Shown: positions 35,203 to 43,648 of the stretch, piece by piece
Layout of the letters: each line of letters begins with the position of its first letter
How positions within the stretch are numbered: position 1 is the first letter of the stretch
Source of the DNA: Neolewinella maritima
GTDB taxonomy: Bacteria > Bacteroidota > Bacteroidia > Chitinophagales > Saprospiraceae
Reading direction: 5' to 3'
NCBI RefSeq assembly: GCF_923081025.1
Contig: NZ_CAKLPZ010000001.1
Location: forward strand, 372,001 to 436,000
Length of the DNA stretch: 64,000 bases
The notes under the pieces: model-generated
The model's input: the letters and a program-made list of their open reading frames with translations, nothing else
What the model was told of the DNA's origin: nothing
Databases searched by the model: none
Position numbers and translations under genes: made by a program

Positions 35203-35808
35203 ATGTCTTTTCTAAAATCCCCCGGTGTCAAGTACGCCAAAAACTTCATCATCGGTATTGGCGCGGCCATCGTAATGCTCGGTGCCCTTTACAAGATCCA
35301 GTCCTGGGAGATGCCCACCATCGGTGGCGTGACCTTCGACCTACTTACGATCGGCCTGGGGGTGGAAGCCTTCCTTTTCGTACTCATCGCGCTGGTGGGA
35401 CCCGACCCCGACTACTACTGGGATAAGCTCTACCCCGGACTGGCCCAGTACGATGGAGATGTACAACCCCTGACCAGCGGCGGCGTCGCCGCCCCCACCA
35501 CGGCCGCCCTGAACGGCGAGGTCGTAGAGGAGCAACTCGGCGGCATGCTGCTAGAGCTGCAGACCATGTCCAAGAGCATGAGTAGCCTCAAGGCTCTGCA
35601 GGAAGCCGACTTCAGCGGTACCTCCGCCCAGATCAAGCAAATGGGCAACTTCTACGCCAAGCTCAACGAGGCCATGGCCGACCTGGCTGCTACCACCGAC
35701 GAAACGAAGGTGTACAAGAAGAACATGCAACAGCTGAACGGTAACCTGAGCACGCTCAATAACGTGTACGGCAACATGATCAGCGCCATGCGCGCACCCA
35801 CCGCGTAA
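35203..35808 (+). CDS. gldL: gliding motility/T9SS motor protein GldL
   Basis: Inner-membrane motor component that, with GldM, uses proton motive force to drive type IX secretion and gliding. The protein is 201 aa: two N-terminal transmembrane helices (about 13-34 and 46-65, with IQSWEMPTIGG between), the conserved GPDPDYYWDKLYPGL, then a cytoplasmic helical tail rich in Met and Glu. It begins the gldLMN block; gldK, usually just upstream, is not present, and msrA occupies that position. Confidence 0.94.
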   Translation: MSFLKSPGVKYAKNFIIGIGAAIVMLGALYKIQSWEMPTIGGVTFDLLTIGLGVEAFLFVLIALVGPDPDYYWDKLYPGLAQYDGDVQPLTSGGVAAPTTAALNGEVVEEQLGGMLLELQTMSKSMSSLKALQEADFSGTSAQIKQMGNFYAKLNEAMADLAATTDETKVYKKNMQQLNGNLSTLNNVYGNMISAMRAPTA

Positions 35809-35879
35809 ACGTATAATCCCAATCTAAATCCCCCCCCCCCTCCAGGCTGCCTACAGCAAAGGGGCGAAAAAAGTAAACT

Positions 35880-37550
35880 ATGTCAATTCCTAAGGAACCC
35901 CGGCAGCTAATGATCAATATCATGTACTTGGTATTGATGGCGCTGCTGGCCCTCAACGTCTCTGCGGAGGTGATGGACGCGTTCCAGACCCTCGATCGGG
36001 GCAATCAGAGTAGCATCGCTACCGTCGACGAACAGATCGACGAAACCGAGGCCAGCCTCAAGGACCTGCTCGAAGACGAGTCGAAGGAGAAGTTCCGCGT
36101 ACTGGAGCCCGCCATCGCTACCATTCGTCAGGAATCCGAGAACTTCAATACCTACGTCGATCAGTTGCGCGACCGGCTCATCGACGAGTCTGGCAACAAC
36201 GATGGAGAAGTAACCATCGAAGGTGACTACAAAGAAAGCCACGGCGTGATGGCCCCCATCGGTAAGAAGAACAAGGACGTCACCACCCGGATCCTGGTGC
36301 AGAACGAACAGGGTAACGTCAAAGAAGGCGAGGGTGAAGGCGAAGCGCTCAAGCAGCGGATCATCGATACCCGCCAGAAGCTCATCGACACCTACACCGA
36401 ACTACTGCAACAGTACGGTACCGATCGGTTCGACCTCGATGAGGCCGAAGTAGAGGCCCGCATCCAGAGTGCAGCCACTAATATGCCCTTCAACATCGAC
36501 GACGAGGGATGGCGTACATCTAACAATAAGAAGGTCAGCTGGGCCGACTTCAAGTTCGGGCACATGCCCCTGGCGGCGGTGCTGCCCCTGATGTCGCAGA
36601 TTCAGTCCGACCTCAAGATATCCGAAGCCAACCTGGTCAACGATATGGTACAGCTCGCCGGTGGCAAGCAGATCGTATTCGACAAGTTCTTCCCCGTCTT
36701 CCAGGCGGATAAGAGCTACGTAATCGGTGGAGAACGGCTCAACGCGGTAGTCTCCGTAGGAAGCTACTCCAGCAGCCTGCAGCCCGAGAACATCGACCTG
36801 CGCGTCAACGGACAGAAGCTGGCGATCAAGCCCGATGGCACGGCCGATTTCAGCCTGACGGCCTCCGGCAGCCCCGGACCCAAGACCATCAAGACCTACG
36901 TAAAGGTCACCAACCCCCTGACGGGAGACGTGGTCGAGGAGAACGGTGAGTTCACCTACGAGATCGGCACCCGCTCGGTCGCTGTGTCGGCCGACAAGAT
37001 GAACGTCTTCTACATGGGCGTAGACAACCCCCTTACGGTTGCCGCCGCCGGTGTTCCCTCCAGTTCGGTACGTGTCAGCTTCGGCGATGCGATCTCCGGT
37101 AGTGGATCGGGCAACAGCTACATGGTGAAGGGCGTACGCCCCACCGGAGCCGGTACGACGAACGTGACGGTCACGGCTGACGGTCAGACGCTGGGTACTT
37201 TCCCCTTCCGCGTCAAGCCCATTCCCGATCCGGTCCCCACGATGGGTGGTCAGCAGGGCGGTGACATCGCCAACTCGACCTTCCGCGCCCAGAAGGGTGT
37301 ATTTGCCGAGCTGAAGAACTTCGACTTTGATGCCCGCTGTAATATCGCCGGATTCCAGATCCTCTACATCCCCGCACGGGAAGACCCCCTCGTAGCTACC
37401 AACAGTGGTGGTGGGTTCAGTGGACAGGCTGCTCAATTGATTGGCCGCGCTAAGCCGGGCGACAACTACACCTTCAAGAATATCAAGGCTAAATGTCCCG
37501 GTGACGCCGCTCCGCGTAACCTCGGTACGATGGCTTTCATGATTCGCTAA
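35880..37550 (+). CDS. gldM: gliding motility/T9SS protein GldM
   Basis: Rotating partner of GldL, spanning the periplasm. The protein is 556 aa: a single N-terminal transmembrane helix (MINIMYLVLMALLALNVSAEV, about 10-32), a long periplasmic helical region with Glu/Asp/Lys (to about 230), then beta-sandwich domains (about 240-556), including GGERLNAVVSVGSYSS and the C-terminal CPGDAAPRNLGTMAFMIR. It is preceded by an 11-C run at 35830-35840 and followed by a strong terminator before gldN. Confidence 0.94.
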   Translation: MSIPKEPRQLMINIMYLVLMALLALNVSAEVMDAFQTLDRGNQSSIATVDEQIDETEASLKDLLEDESKEKFRVLEPAIATIRQESENFNTYVDQLRDRLIDESGNNDGEVTIEGDYKESHGVMAPIGKKNKDVTTRILVQNEQGNVKEGEGEGEALKQRIIDTRQKLIDTYTELLQQYGTDRFDLDEAEVEARIQSAATNMPFNIDDEGWRTSNNKKVSWADFKFGHMPLAAVLPLMSQIQSDLKISEANLVNDMVQLAGGKQIVFDKFFPVFQADKSYVIGGERLNAVVSVGSYSSSLQPENIDLRVNGQKLAIKPDGTADFSLTASGSPGPKTIKTYVKVTNPLTGDVVEENGEFTYEIGTRSVAVSADKMNVFYMGVDNPLTVAAAGVPSSSVRVSFGDAISGSGSGNSYMVKGVRPTGAGTTNVTVTADGQTLGTFPFRVKPIPDPVPTMGGQQGGDIANSTFRAQKGVFAELKNFDFDARCNIAGFQILYIPAREDPLVATNSGGGFSGQAAQLIGRAKPGDNYTFKNIKAKCPGDAAPRNLGTMAFMIR

Positions 37551-37581
37551 GTGGTGCTTGGCCGCTGGCCGACCAACCTGC

Positions 37582-37623
37582 ACGGGCCTTCGGGAGTTTA
37601 CGCTTCCGGAGGCCCGTTTTTTT
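37582..37623 (+). terminator. strong rho-independent terminator between gldM and gldN
   Basis: ACGGGCCTTCGG (37582-37593) pairs with CCGGAGGCCCGT (37606-37617) over 12 bp including one T-G, with a 12-nt loop and a run of seven T. This is the cleanest intrinsic terminator in the window, and it sits inside the gldLMN block, 32 bp after the gldM stop. Confidence 0.88.
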
Positions 37624-37674
37624 GTCCCGGTATACCACATTTCACCGCCCCTGCGTTCTTACCCCGTTCCTTAG

Positions 37675-38598
37675 ATGAACCAACTACCTATGAAGTTTAC
37701 ACATGCCCTGGCTACGCTGCTCCTGATCACCTGCTCCGCACCCGCGTTCGCGCAAGTGCCTACGACGGAGGAAGAGCAGCCCAGCACCTTCACCCTGCCC
37801 GGTGTGGCGGAGGATAATCCCCTGATGCAGGACGAGGAGTTCGTAGCCCCCCTCAATGATATCATCGAGAATACGTCCATCCGCGAACGCCGCGTGCTGG
37901 CCTATGAGAACCTGCGGGAGGCTGACATCATGTGGAAGAAGCGGATCTGGCGCGTCATCGACGTGAACGAGAAGATCAACCTGCCCTTCCAGAATCCGGA
38001 ACGGCCCCTGATCTCTATCCTTCTGGAAGCTGCGCAGAGCGGTGACCTGCGGGTATTCGACCCCATTGGCGGAGATAACTTTTCTATGCTGATGGACGAT
38101 AAGACCCTTACCAGCATGGCCGGCGGGGTCGACTCCGTCCGCGTCATGAACCCCGAAACCTACGAAGAGGAGATCGTGCTCGAGGAGCGCATCTTCGACC
38201 CCAGCAGCGTACTGCGCTACCGCATCCAGGAGATGTGGTTCTTCGATAAGGAGAGCAGCACGATGAAGGTCCGCATTCTGGGTATCGCCCCCATGATTCA
38301 GGAGACCACCGAAAGCAGCGCCCGCACCATCGAACGGCCCATGTTCTGGGTGTACTACCCCGAGGCCCGTCAGCTACTGGCCAACGAAAGTGCCTTTGCC
38401 TACGGCAACGACGCGGCCAACCGCAGCTGGGAGGACGTCTTCGAGTACCGCTTCTTCAATAGCTACATCACCAAGGCCAGCAACGTACTGGACCAGCGCA
38501 TCGACCGGCCCGAGCGGAGTGGTCGCGAGCAACTGCGCGAGAGCGAGCGCATCAAGCAGGAGATCTTCAACTACGAGCAGGATCTGTGGAGTTACTAG
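37675..38598 (+). CDS. gldN: gliding motility/T9SS protein GldN
   Basis: Periplasmic component of the T9SS GldK/GldN outer-membrane ring. The protein is 307 aa, with a signal peptide ending APAFAQ (about residue 27); an internal ATG five codons on is an alternative start. The mature part has the family's ADIMWKKRIWRVIDVNEKINLPF and YRIQEMWFFDKESSTMKVRILGIAP. The body is complete. It lies 124 bp from gldM, behind a terminator, so it may have its own promoter or depend on readthrough. Confidence 0.93.
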   Translation: MNQLPMKFTHALATLLLITCSAPAFAQVPTTEEEQPSTFTLPGVAEDNPLMQDEEFVAPLNDIIENTSIRERRVLAYENLREADIMWKKRIWRVIDVNEKINLPFQNPERPLISILLEAAQSGDLRVFDPIGGDNFSMLMDDKTLTSMAGGVDSVRVMNPETYEEEIVLEERIFDPSSVLRYRIQEMWFFDKESSTMKVRILGIAPMIQETTESSARTIERPMFWVYYPEARQLLANESAFAYGNDAANRSWEDVFEYRFFNSYITKASNVLDQRIDRPERSGREQLRESERIKQEIFNYEQDLWSY

Positions 38599-38640
38599 CT
38601 CGGCAGTTCTGTAGTAGATAGTTCTGTAGTCTTATGTGGG

Positions 38641-38672
38641 AGGCGTGGTAGGGTTTGACACCCACCACGCCT
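38641..38672 (+). terminator. hairpin after gldN
   Basis: AGGCGTGGT and ACCACGCCT pair over 9 bp, extended by GGGT/ACCC with one bulged A, leaving a TTGAC loop. It is a stable stem but lacks a long T tract (TCTGCATT follows), so it may terminate weakly or protect the 3' end. TAGTTCTGTAG repeats precede it at about 38606-38630. Confidence 0.6.
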
Positions 38673-38739
38673 TCTGCATTGATAGGCTTGCGAACTACAT
38701 GGCTACAGGCCTACTTTCTCAGAACCCAAACTCCAAAAC

Positions 38740-41700
38740 TTGGGTTATTTTAGAAACTCCCCCGACCATTTGAATCCTGCAGAGCAAGTCCTGGAACGGT
38801 ACGCCAAGAGCGACCGCGTGGCCAAATTAACCGAACTAACCAAGGCACAGGGCAAAACTGCACCGCGCATTCAATTACGGGGCCTGGCCGGCGCGCTGGA
38901 GAGCTTCCTGCTAGCGGGTTGCTACCGCAAAGTGGGCGGACACTACCTGGTCGTAGCCACCGATAAGGAAGAAGCCGCCTATATCCAGAATACGATCGCC
39001 GCCCTGCTGCCGAAAAAGCAGGTGCGTCTGCTGCCCGATAGCTTCCGCCGGCCGCTGTACTTCGAGGTATTGGATCCCACCAACGTGCTGCTGCGGACCG
39101 AGACGATCAACTACCTCACCCATTCCCAGTCCAAGGGCGAGATCGTAGTGACCTATCCCGAAGCCCTGTTCGAGCAAGTAGTAGCCCCCGCCGTGCTGAT
39201 GAAGTCGCGCATCGAGCTGCAGCAGGGGGAGGATATCGACGTAGACACCATTATCGAAGTACTGGTGGAATACGGCTTTAAGCGGGAAGAATTCGTCTAC
39301 GAGCCGGGGCAGTTCAGTATCCGCGGCGGTATTATCGATATCTATAGCTACGGCAATGAGTATCCGTACCGGATCGAGCTATTCGACGATGAGGTGGAGA
39401 GTATCCGCACCTTCGACCCGATGCACCAGCTATCGGTGGAGTCGGTAAGCTACGTGAGTATTGTACCGAACATCAACACCAAGTTCGAGCGCAACCAGAA
39501 GACAAGTATTTTTAATGTCCTGCCCGACGATACGGTGATCTGGTTAAAGGACTTCCAGCTACTGCTCGATAAGCTGGGTGAGGCCTATACGAAGGCCGAG
39601 GAGTTTGGCAGCAATCTTACGCTGATAGACGACGCGGAGCTGAAGCAGCTCTTCGACGACCGGGCCTTCATCCGTCCGGGCGAGGTGATGGGTGATGTAG
39701 AGGATAAGCCCATCGTGTTCTTCAGCGACTACAAGCAGCCCATGAAGATCGGGCACACCATCGACTGCCGCGCCAAGCCGCAGCCAAGCTTCAACAAGAA
39801 CTTCGAGCTGCTGATCCGCAACCTGCTGGAGAATACCTCTTCGGGACTCACCAACTACATCTTCACCGAGAACCCCAAGCAGATCGAGCGCTTCTACTCG
39901 ATCTTCAACGACCTGAATGCCGACGTGCGCTTCGAGCCGGTGCCGCTATCGGTCCACGCCGGCTTCATCGACTCCGAACTGGAGTGTGCCTGCTACACCG
40001 ACCACCAGATCTTCGAGCGATTCCACCGCTATAAGCTGCGGCGCGGCTTTACGCGCGACCAGGCCCTGAACCTGCGCCTGCTGCGCGACCTCACCCCCGG
40101 GGATATGGTCGTGCACATCGACCACGGTGTAGGTCGCTTCTCCGGACTCGAAAAACTGGAGATCAACAACAAGGTGCAGGAATCCGTGCGCCTGGTGTAC
40201 AAGAACAACGACATCCTCTACGTCGGCATCAATTCCCTGCACAAGCTGTCGAAGTACAGCGGCAAGGACGGCCACCTGCCGCGGCTGGACAAGATCGGCG
40301 GCGACCACTGGAAGAACCTCAAGTCGCGCACCAAGAAGAAGATGAAGGATATGGCTGGTGAGCTCATCAAGCTCTACGCCAAGCGGCAGGCCAGTCCGGG
40401 TCACGCCTTCCCGCCCGACGGCTACCTGCAAAATGAGCTCGAAGCCAGCTTCATCTACGAGGACACGCCCGATCAGCTCAAGGCCACCAACGACGTCAAG
40501 GGCGACATGATGAAGCCCCACCCGATGGACCGCCTGATCTGCGGCGACGTAGGTTTCGGCAAGACCGAGATCGCCCTGCGGGCCGCCTTCAAGGCCGCCG
40601 CCGATAACAAGCAGGTCGCCGTGCTGGTACCCACCACCATCCTGGCGCTGCAGCACTTTCGCACCTTCAGCGAGCGGCTGGGGGAGTTCGGCATCTCGGT
40701 CGACTACATCAACCGCTTCCGCACCTCGAAGGAGAAGACGGCCATATTCAAGAATGTCAAGGAGGGCAAGTTGGACATCCTGATCGGTACCCATGCGATC
40801 TTGTCCAAGCGGGCGGAGTTCAAGAACCTGGGTCTGCTGGTCATCGACGAAGAGCAGAAGTTCGGCGTCAAGGCTAAGGAAAAGCTGCGCGCCATGCAGG
40901 TCAACGTGGATACGCTTACGCTGACCGCTACGCCGATCCCGCGCACCATGCAGTTCAGTCTGATGAACGCCCGCGACCTCAGCGTCATCCGCACCCCGCC
41001 GCCCAACCGGCAGCCGATCCACACCGAGGTGCGGCAGTTCAACGAGGAGGTGATCAAGGAAGCCATCGAGCAGGAGGTGAACCGGGGGGGACAGGTCTTC
41101 TTCGTCCACAACCGCGTCAAGACGCTCACCGACATCGTGACCATGCTGCGCAAGCTGTGCCCTACCGTACAGTTCGCCACCGCCCACGGCCAGATGGACC
41201 CCAAAGAGCTCGAGGGCACCCTGGTCGAGTTCATCGACCGCCGCTACGACGTGCTGGTCTGCACCAACATCATCGAGACCGGCCTGGACATTGCCAACGC
41301 CAATACGATCGTCATCAATAATGCCCACCAGTTCGGCCTGTCCGACCTGCACCAACTCCGGGGCAGGGTAGGGCGGTCCAATAAAAAGGCCTATTGCTAC
41401 CTCATCGCACCGGCGCTCTCCGTCCTCACCCCCGACGCCCGCAAGCGTCTGCGCACCCTGGAGGAGTTCAGCGAGCTGGGTAGTGGCTTCAACATCGCCA
41501 TGAAGGACCTCGACATCCGCGGAGCCGGTAATTTGCTGGGCGGCGAGCAGTCGGGCTTCATCGCCGATATCGGCTACGAGACCTACCAGCGCATTCTGGA
41601 GGAGGCCGTGCGCGAGTTGAAGCAGGGCGAGTTCCGCGACGTGTTTGCCGATACCATGACCGAGGGGGCCGACTTCGTCCGCGACGTCACCATCGAGACG

Positions 41701-42180
41701 GACACCGAGATGCACATCCCCACCAATTACGTCGAATCCGTCCAGGAGCGCTTACGCCTCTACCAGGACCTCGACAACATCGAAGACGAGCAGCGCCTAG
41801 AAGCCTACGCCAACGGCCTCAAGGACCGCTTCGGTCCCCTGCCCGAGCAGGTTAAGGAGCTCTTCGACGGGCTGCGCCTCCGCTGGCTCTGCCGCGAGCT
41901 GGGCTTTGACCGCGTCATCCTCAAGAACGACAAGCTGCTGTGCTTCTTCGTGGAGGACTCGCAGTCGCTCTACTACGACTCCGAGATCTTCAAGTCCCTC
42001 AGCGGCATCATTGCCGACGAAGGGAAGCTGCGCGGCCTGCGCCTCAAACAATCTACCCGCCGCCTCAGCCTGATCAAGGAGCGGGTGATGAGTCTGACCG
42101 CTGCCCAGGATACCCTTAAATCGCTGTCGAAGCGGGTAGAAGAGGTGATGGAGGAGCGGAAGTTGGAGGGGGCGTTGTAG
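38740..42180 (+). CDS. mfd: transcription-repair coupling factor Mfd
   Basis: Displaces RNA polymerase stalled at lesions and recruits UvrA. The 1146-aa protein has the UvrB-homology region (about 40-350), a CarD-like RNA polymerase interaction domain (about 450-515, LTPGDMVVHIDHGVGRFSGL), an SF2 translocase with Walker A in CGDVGFGKTEIA, Walker B-type DEEQKFGVKAKE and TATPIPRTMQFSL, motif VI QLRGRVGRS, and the C-terminal TRCF domain. The start is TTG at 38740. It is immediately followed by the accessory island. Confidence 0.96.
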   Translation: MGYFRNSPDHLNPAEQVLERYAKSDRVAKLTELTKAQGKTAPRIQLRGLAGALESFLLAGCYRKVGGHYLVVATDKEEAAYIQNTIAALLPKKQVRLLPDSFRRPLYFEVLDPTNVLLRTETINYLTHSQSKGEIVVTYPEALFEQVVAPAVLMKSRIELQQGEDIDVDTIIEVLVEYGFKREEFVYEPGQFSIRGGIIDIYSYGNEYPYRIELFDDEVESIRTFDPMHQLSVESVSYVSIVPNINTKFERNQKTSIFNVLPDDTVIWLKDFQLLLDKLGEAYTKAEEFGSNLTLIDDAELKQLFDDRAFIRPGEVMGDVEDKPIVFFSDYKQPMKIGHTIDCRAKPQPSFNKNFELLIRNLLENTSSGLTNYIFTENPKQIERFYSIFNDLNADVRFEPVPLSVHAGFIDSELECACYTDHQIFERFHRYKLRRGFTRDQALNLRLLRDLTPGDMVVHIDHGVGRFSGLEKLEINNKVQESVRLVYKNNDILYVGINSLHKLSKYSGKDGHLPRLDKIGGDHWKNLKSRTKKKMKDMAGELIKLYAKRQASPGHAFPPDGYLQNELEASFIYEDTPDQLKATNDVKGDMMKPHPMDRLICGDVGFGKTEIALRAAFKAAADNKQVAVLVPTTILALQHFRTFSERLGEFGISVDYINRFRTSKEKTAIFKNVKEGKLDILIGTHAILSKRAEFKNLGLLVIDEEQKFGVKAKEKLRAMQVNVDTLTLTATPIPRTMQFSLMNARDLSVIRTPPPNRQPIHTEVRQFNEEVIKEAIEQEVNRGGQVFFVHNRVKTLTDIVTMLRKLCPTVQFATAHGQMDPKELEGTLVEFIDRRYDVLVCTNIIETGLDIANANTIVINNAHQFGLSDLHQLRGRVGRSNKKAYCYLIAPALSVLTPDARKRLRTLEEFSELGSGFNIAMKDLDIRGAGNLLGGEQSGFIADIGYETYQRILEEAVRELKQGEFRDVFADTMTEGADFVRDVTIETDTEMHIPTNYVESVQERLRLYQDLDNIEDEQRLEAYANGLKDRFGPLPEQVKELFDGLRLRWLCRELGFDRVILKNDKLLCFFVEDSQSLYYDSEIFKSLSGIIADEGKLRGLRLKQSTRRLSLIKERVMSLTAAQDTLKSLSKRVEEVMEERKLEGAL

Positions 42181-42219
42181 GTGGGGGCGGGGGCGCTGGT
42201 GCGGGGAATACAGAATATA

Positions 42220-43230
42220 CTACTTGCTATAACTAGCTACAGCCTGATTCAACCGCCCCTGAATACTCTTCCGAAAACTAGTAGGCTCCACAACCGTCAC
42301 CTGATCCCCAAACGAGAGCACTAGTTTAGCTAGCTCGAAGTTTGGAATGACTTTGATGGTCACGCTGAGACCGTCACCAAGTTCCTGCATACGTTGAGTA
42401 GGGTGTAGCGGTTTAGTCCTCACATAAGGCGCTACATGTGAATCGAACTGCAGCACGATGTTCTCTACTACTCCATCTTCCGGGCGGGTAACCCCAACAA
42501 TGTCGTAGAAGTAGTCCTCCCAATCAATATCGACCGGATGGTAGGGAACGTCGACCTCATGAATGGATTTAATTCGATCTAGTGCTAGATTCCAGTTGGG
42601 GCGTTTTTCAGCAGGATTCCAACCGAAGACAAACCACCGGTTGTTGTACTGCTTCAGGTAACCGGGGTGAAAGTCTAATTCATACGGTTCCGGACTGAGG
42701 AAGTCTTGGTAAACGACCTTCAGGCCTCGCTTATTTACGATGGCATTGAAAAGCGGTGTGATGAACTCCCTACCGGTCAGGTCTACATTGCCCTCAAAAC
42801 TGATAACCTCCGCTTCCTGGTGAACCAGATCAAATTTTGACTTGAGTCGAGAGGTCAGTTCATTAATCCAATCGAACTGGGGCAGACCGGAGAAACGCGA
42901 CAAAATGGATAGGGCAGCCTGCATTTGCTTTGCCTCCGAATCGTTTAGCCCCTGGTCGCGAATACTAAAATTGGTGTCTTCATAGCGGTAGTAAGACTGT
43001 TTACCCTTTCTGATCCGCTCGATACTCGCCCCATAGCCATCTTCGCTTCGCATGAATTTGAGATCGTCTTGCAATTGTCGCTTCCTGATGCCATCACTTT
43101 CGGGGTTCGCTTCGGCCAGCGCGTCGTTGCATGTCTCTATCAGGTCGTTGAGGGTGTACAGTCGTCCCGTATTACGGAGGCATTTATCGAGCGTCAGGTA
43201 GCGCAGTAGCGCATTTTTATTGGTAGGCAT
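42220..43230 (-). CDS. WYL domain-containing transcriptional regulator
   Basis: A 336-aa regulator. The N-terminus (about 1-100) is a helical HTH-like region (NKNALLRYLTLDKCLRNTGRLYTLNDLI, then KRQLQDDLKFM). The middle and C-terminus form a WYL domain (about 140-330), with PYELDFHPGYLKQYNNRWFVFGWNP and ALDRIKSIHEVDV, and a WCX-like end. WYL proteins commonly control defence loci in response to nucleic acid ligands. It is divergent from the retron across 160 bp that contain two palindromes. Regulation of itself or of the retron is likely but inferred. Confidence 0.9.
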   Translation of the reverse strand: MPTNKNALLRYLTLDKCLRNTGRLYTLNDLIETCNDALAEANPESDGIRKRQLQDDLKFMRSEDGYGASIERIRKGKQSYYRYEDTNFSIRDQGLNDSEAKQMQAALSILSRFSGLPQFDWINELTSRLKSKFDLVHQEAEVISFEGNVDLTGREFITPLFNAIVNKRGLKVVYQDFLSPEPYELDFHPGYLKQYNNRWFVFGWNPAEKRPNWNLALDRIKSIHEVDVPYHPVDIDWEDYFYDIVGVTRPEDGVVENIVLQFDSHVAPYVRTKPLHPTQRMQELGDGLSVTIKVIPNFELAKLVLSFGDQVTVVEPTSFRKSIQGRLNQAVASYSK

Positions 43231-43248
43231 TCGATCATCTTATAGCGC

Positions 43249-43274
43249 GCAGTATCACTGCATCTTATGCGCAT
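43249..43274. promoter_or_regulatory. candidate operator between the WYL gene and the retron
   Basis: Two palindromes lie 19 to 45 bp upstream of the WYL start: GCAGT-ATC-ACTGC (43249-43261) and ATGCGCAT (43267-43274). They are the natural place for a repressor controlling the divergent promoters. Ownership by the WYL protein is inference only. Confidence 0.45.
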
Positions 43275-43382
43275 AGGTTTGCATCAGCAAAGGGGGAAAG
43301 CTAGGTAGTAATTCGGACAAACGCGTCCTTCACCATCTGCCAAGCTATATTCGCCCTGCAAATAGGCTGCAAGCAAGTGGTC

Positions 43383-43390
43383 CATCTTTG
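43383..43390 (+). promoter_or_regulatory. -7 promoter element of the retron ncRNA
   Basis: CATCTTTG fits TAnnTTTG except for the first base and ends 3 nt before the a1 repeat of the ncRNA. A transcript starting 4-8 nt later would begin in a1, as expected for a retron. No -33 TTG was found. Confidence 0.5.
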
Positions 43391-43640
43391 CGTAAGTTCT
43401 TTGAAATGCTCGCCCAGAAGATATTGACTCGTGGGTGCTGGTTCTAGCTACGGCTCGGAACAACGATCGGCACCTCTTCCCTGATTTCGGTCCGGGATGA
43501 ACGGTTTTCAGTTGAGGATCTAGATAGATGCAGATGAATGAACGTATAACGCTTATTTATTTATGCATATAGGTGTACGCTTTAGGATTAGAGTGTGGCA
43601 CAAATAGAGTATCGGGCGAGTATTTCAGAACTTTCAAATT
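43391..43640 (+). ncRNA. retron msr-msd ncRNA locus with a1/a2 inverted repeats
   Basis: 43394-43415 (ending GAAATGCTCGCCC) pairs with 43614-43633 (starting GGGCGAGTATTTC): 13 continuous pairs including one G-U, a 2-nt bulge, then seven more. The pair brackets 198 nt with further hairpins. GGTGC at 43434 pairs with GCACC at 43470, nesting GTTC/GAAC; TCCC at 43478 pairs with GGGA at 43494. The rest (about 43500-43613) is AT-rich and would contain the msd template. The whole lies 8 bp before the RT start, the standard position. The priming guanosine may be G43417 just after a1. The msr/msd border was not resolved. Confidence 0.85.
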
Positions 43641-43648
43641 CATCCACT

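Noticed and set aside
39946-41715. 589-aa open frame antisense to mfd
   Set aside because: Composition is that of a reverse-frame shadow (His/Val/Gln-rich) in a high-GC gene; mfd is fully conserved over the same region.
43595-43648. GTG at 43595 as the RT start
   Set aside because: It lies inside the a1/a2-bounded ncRNA, and the a2 arm (43614-43633) would have to be coding. ATG 43649 follows the repeat directly.
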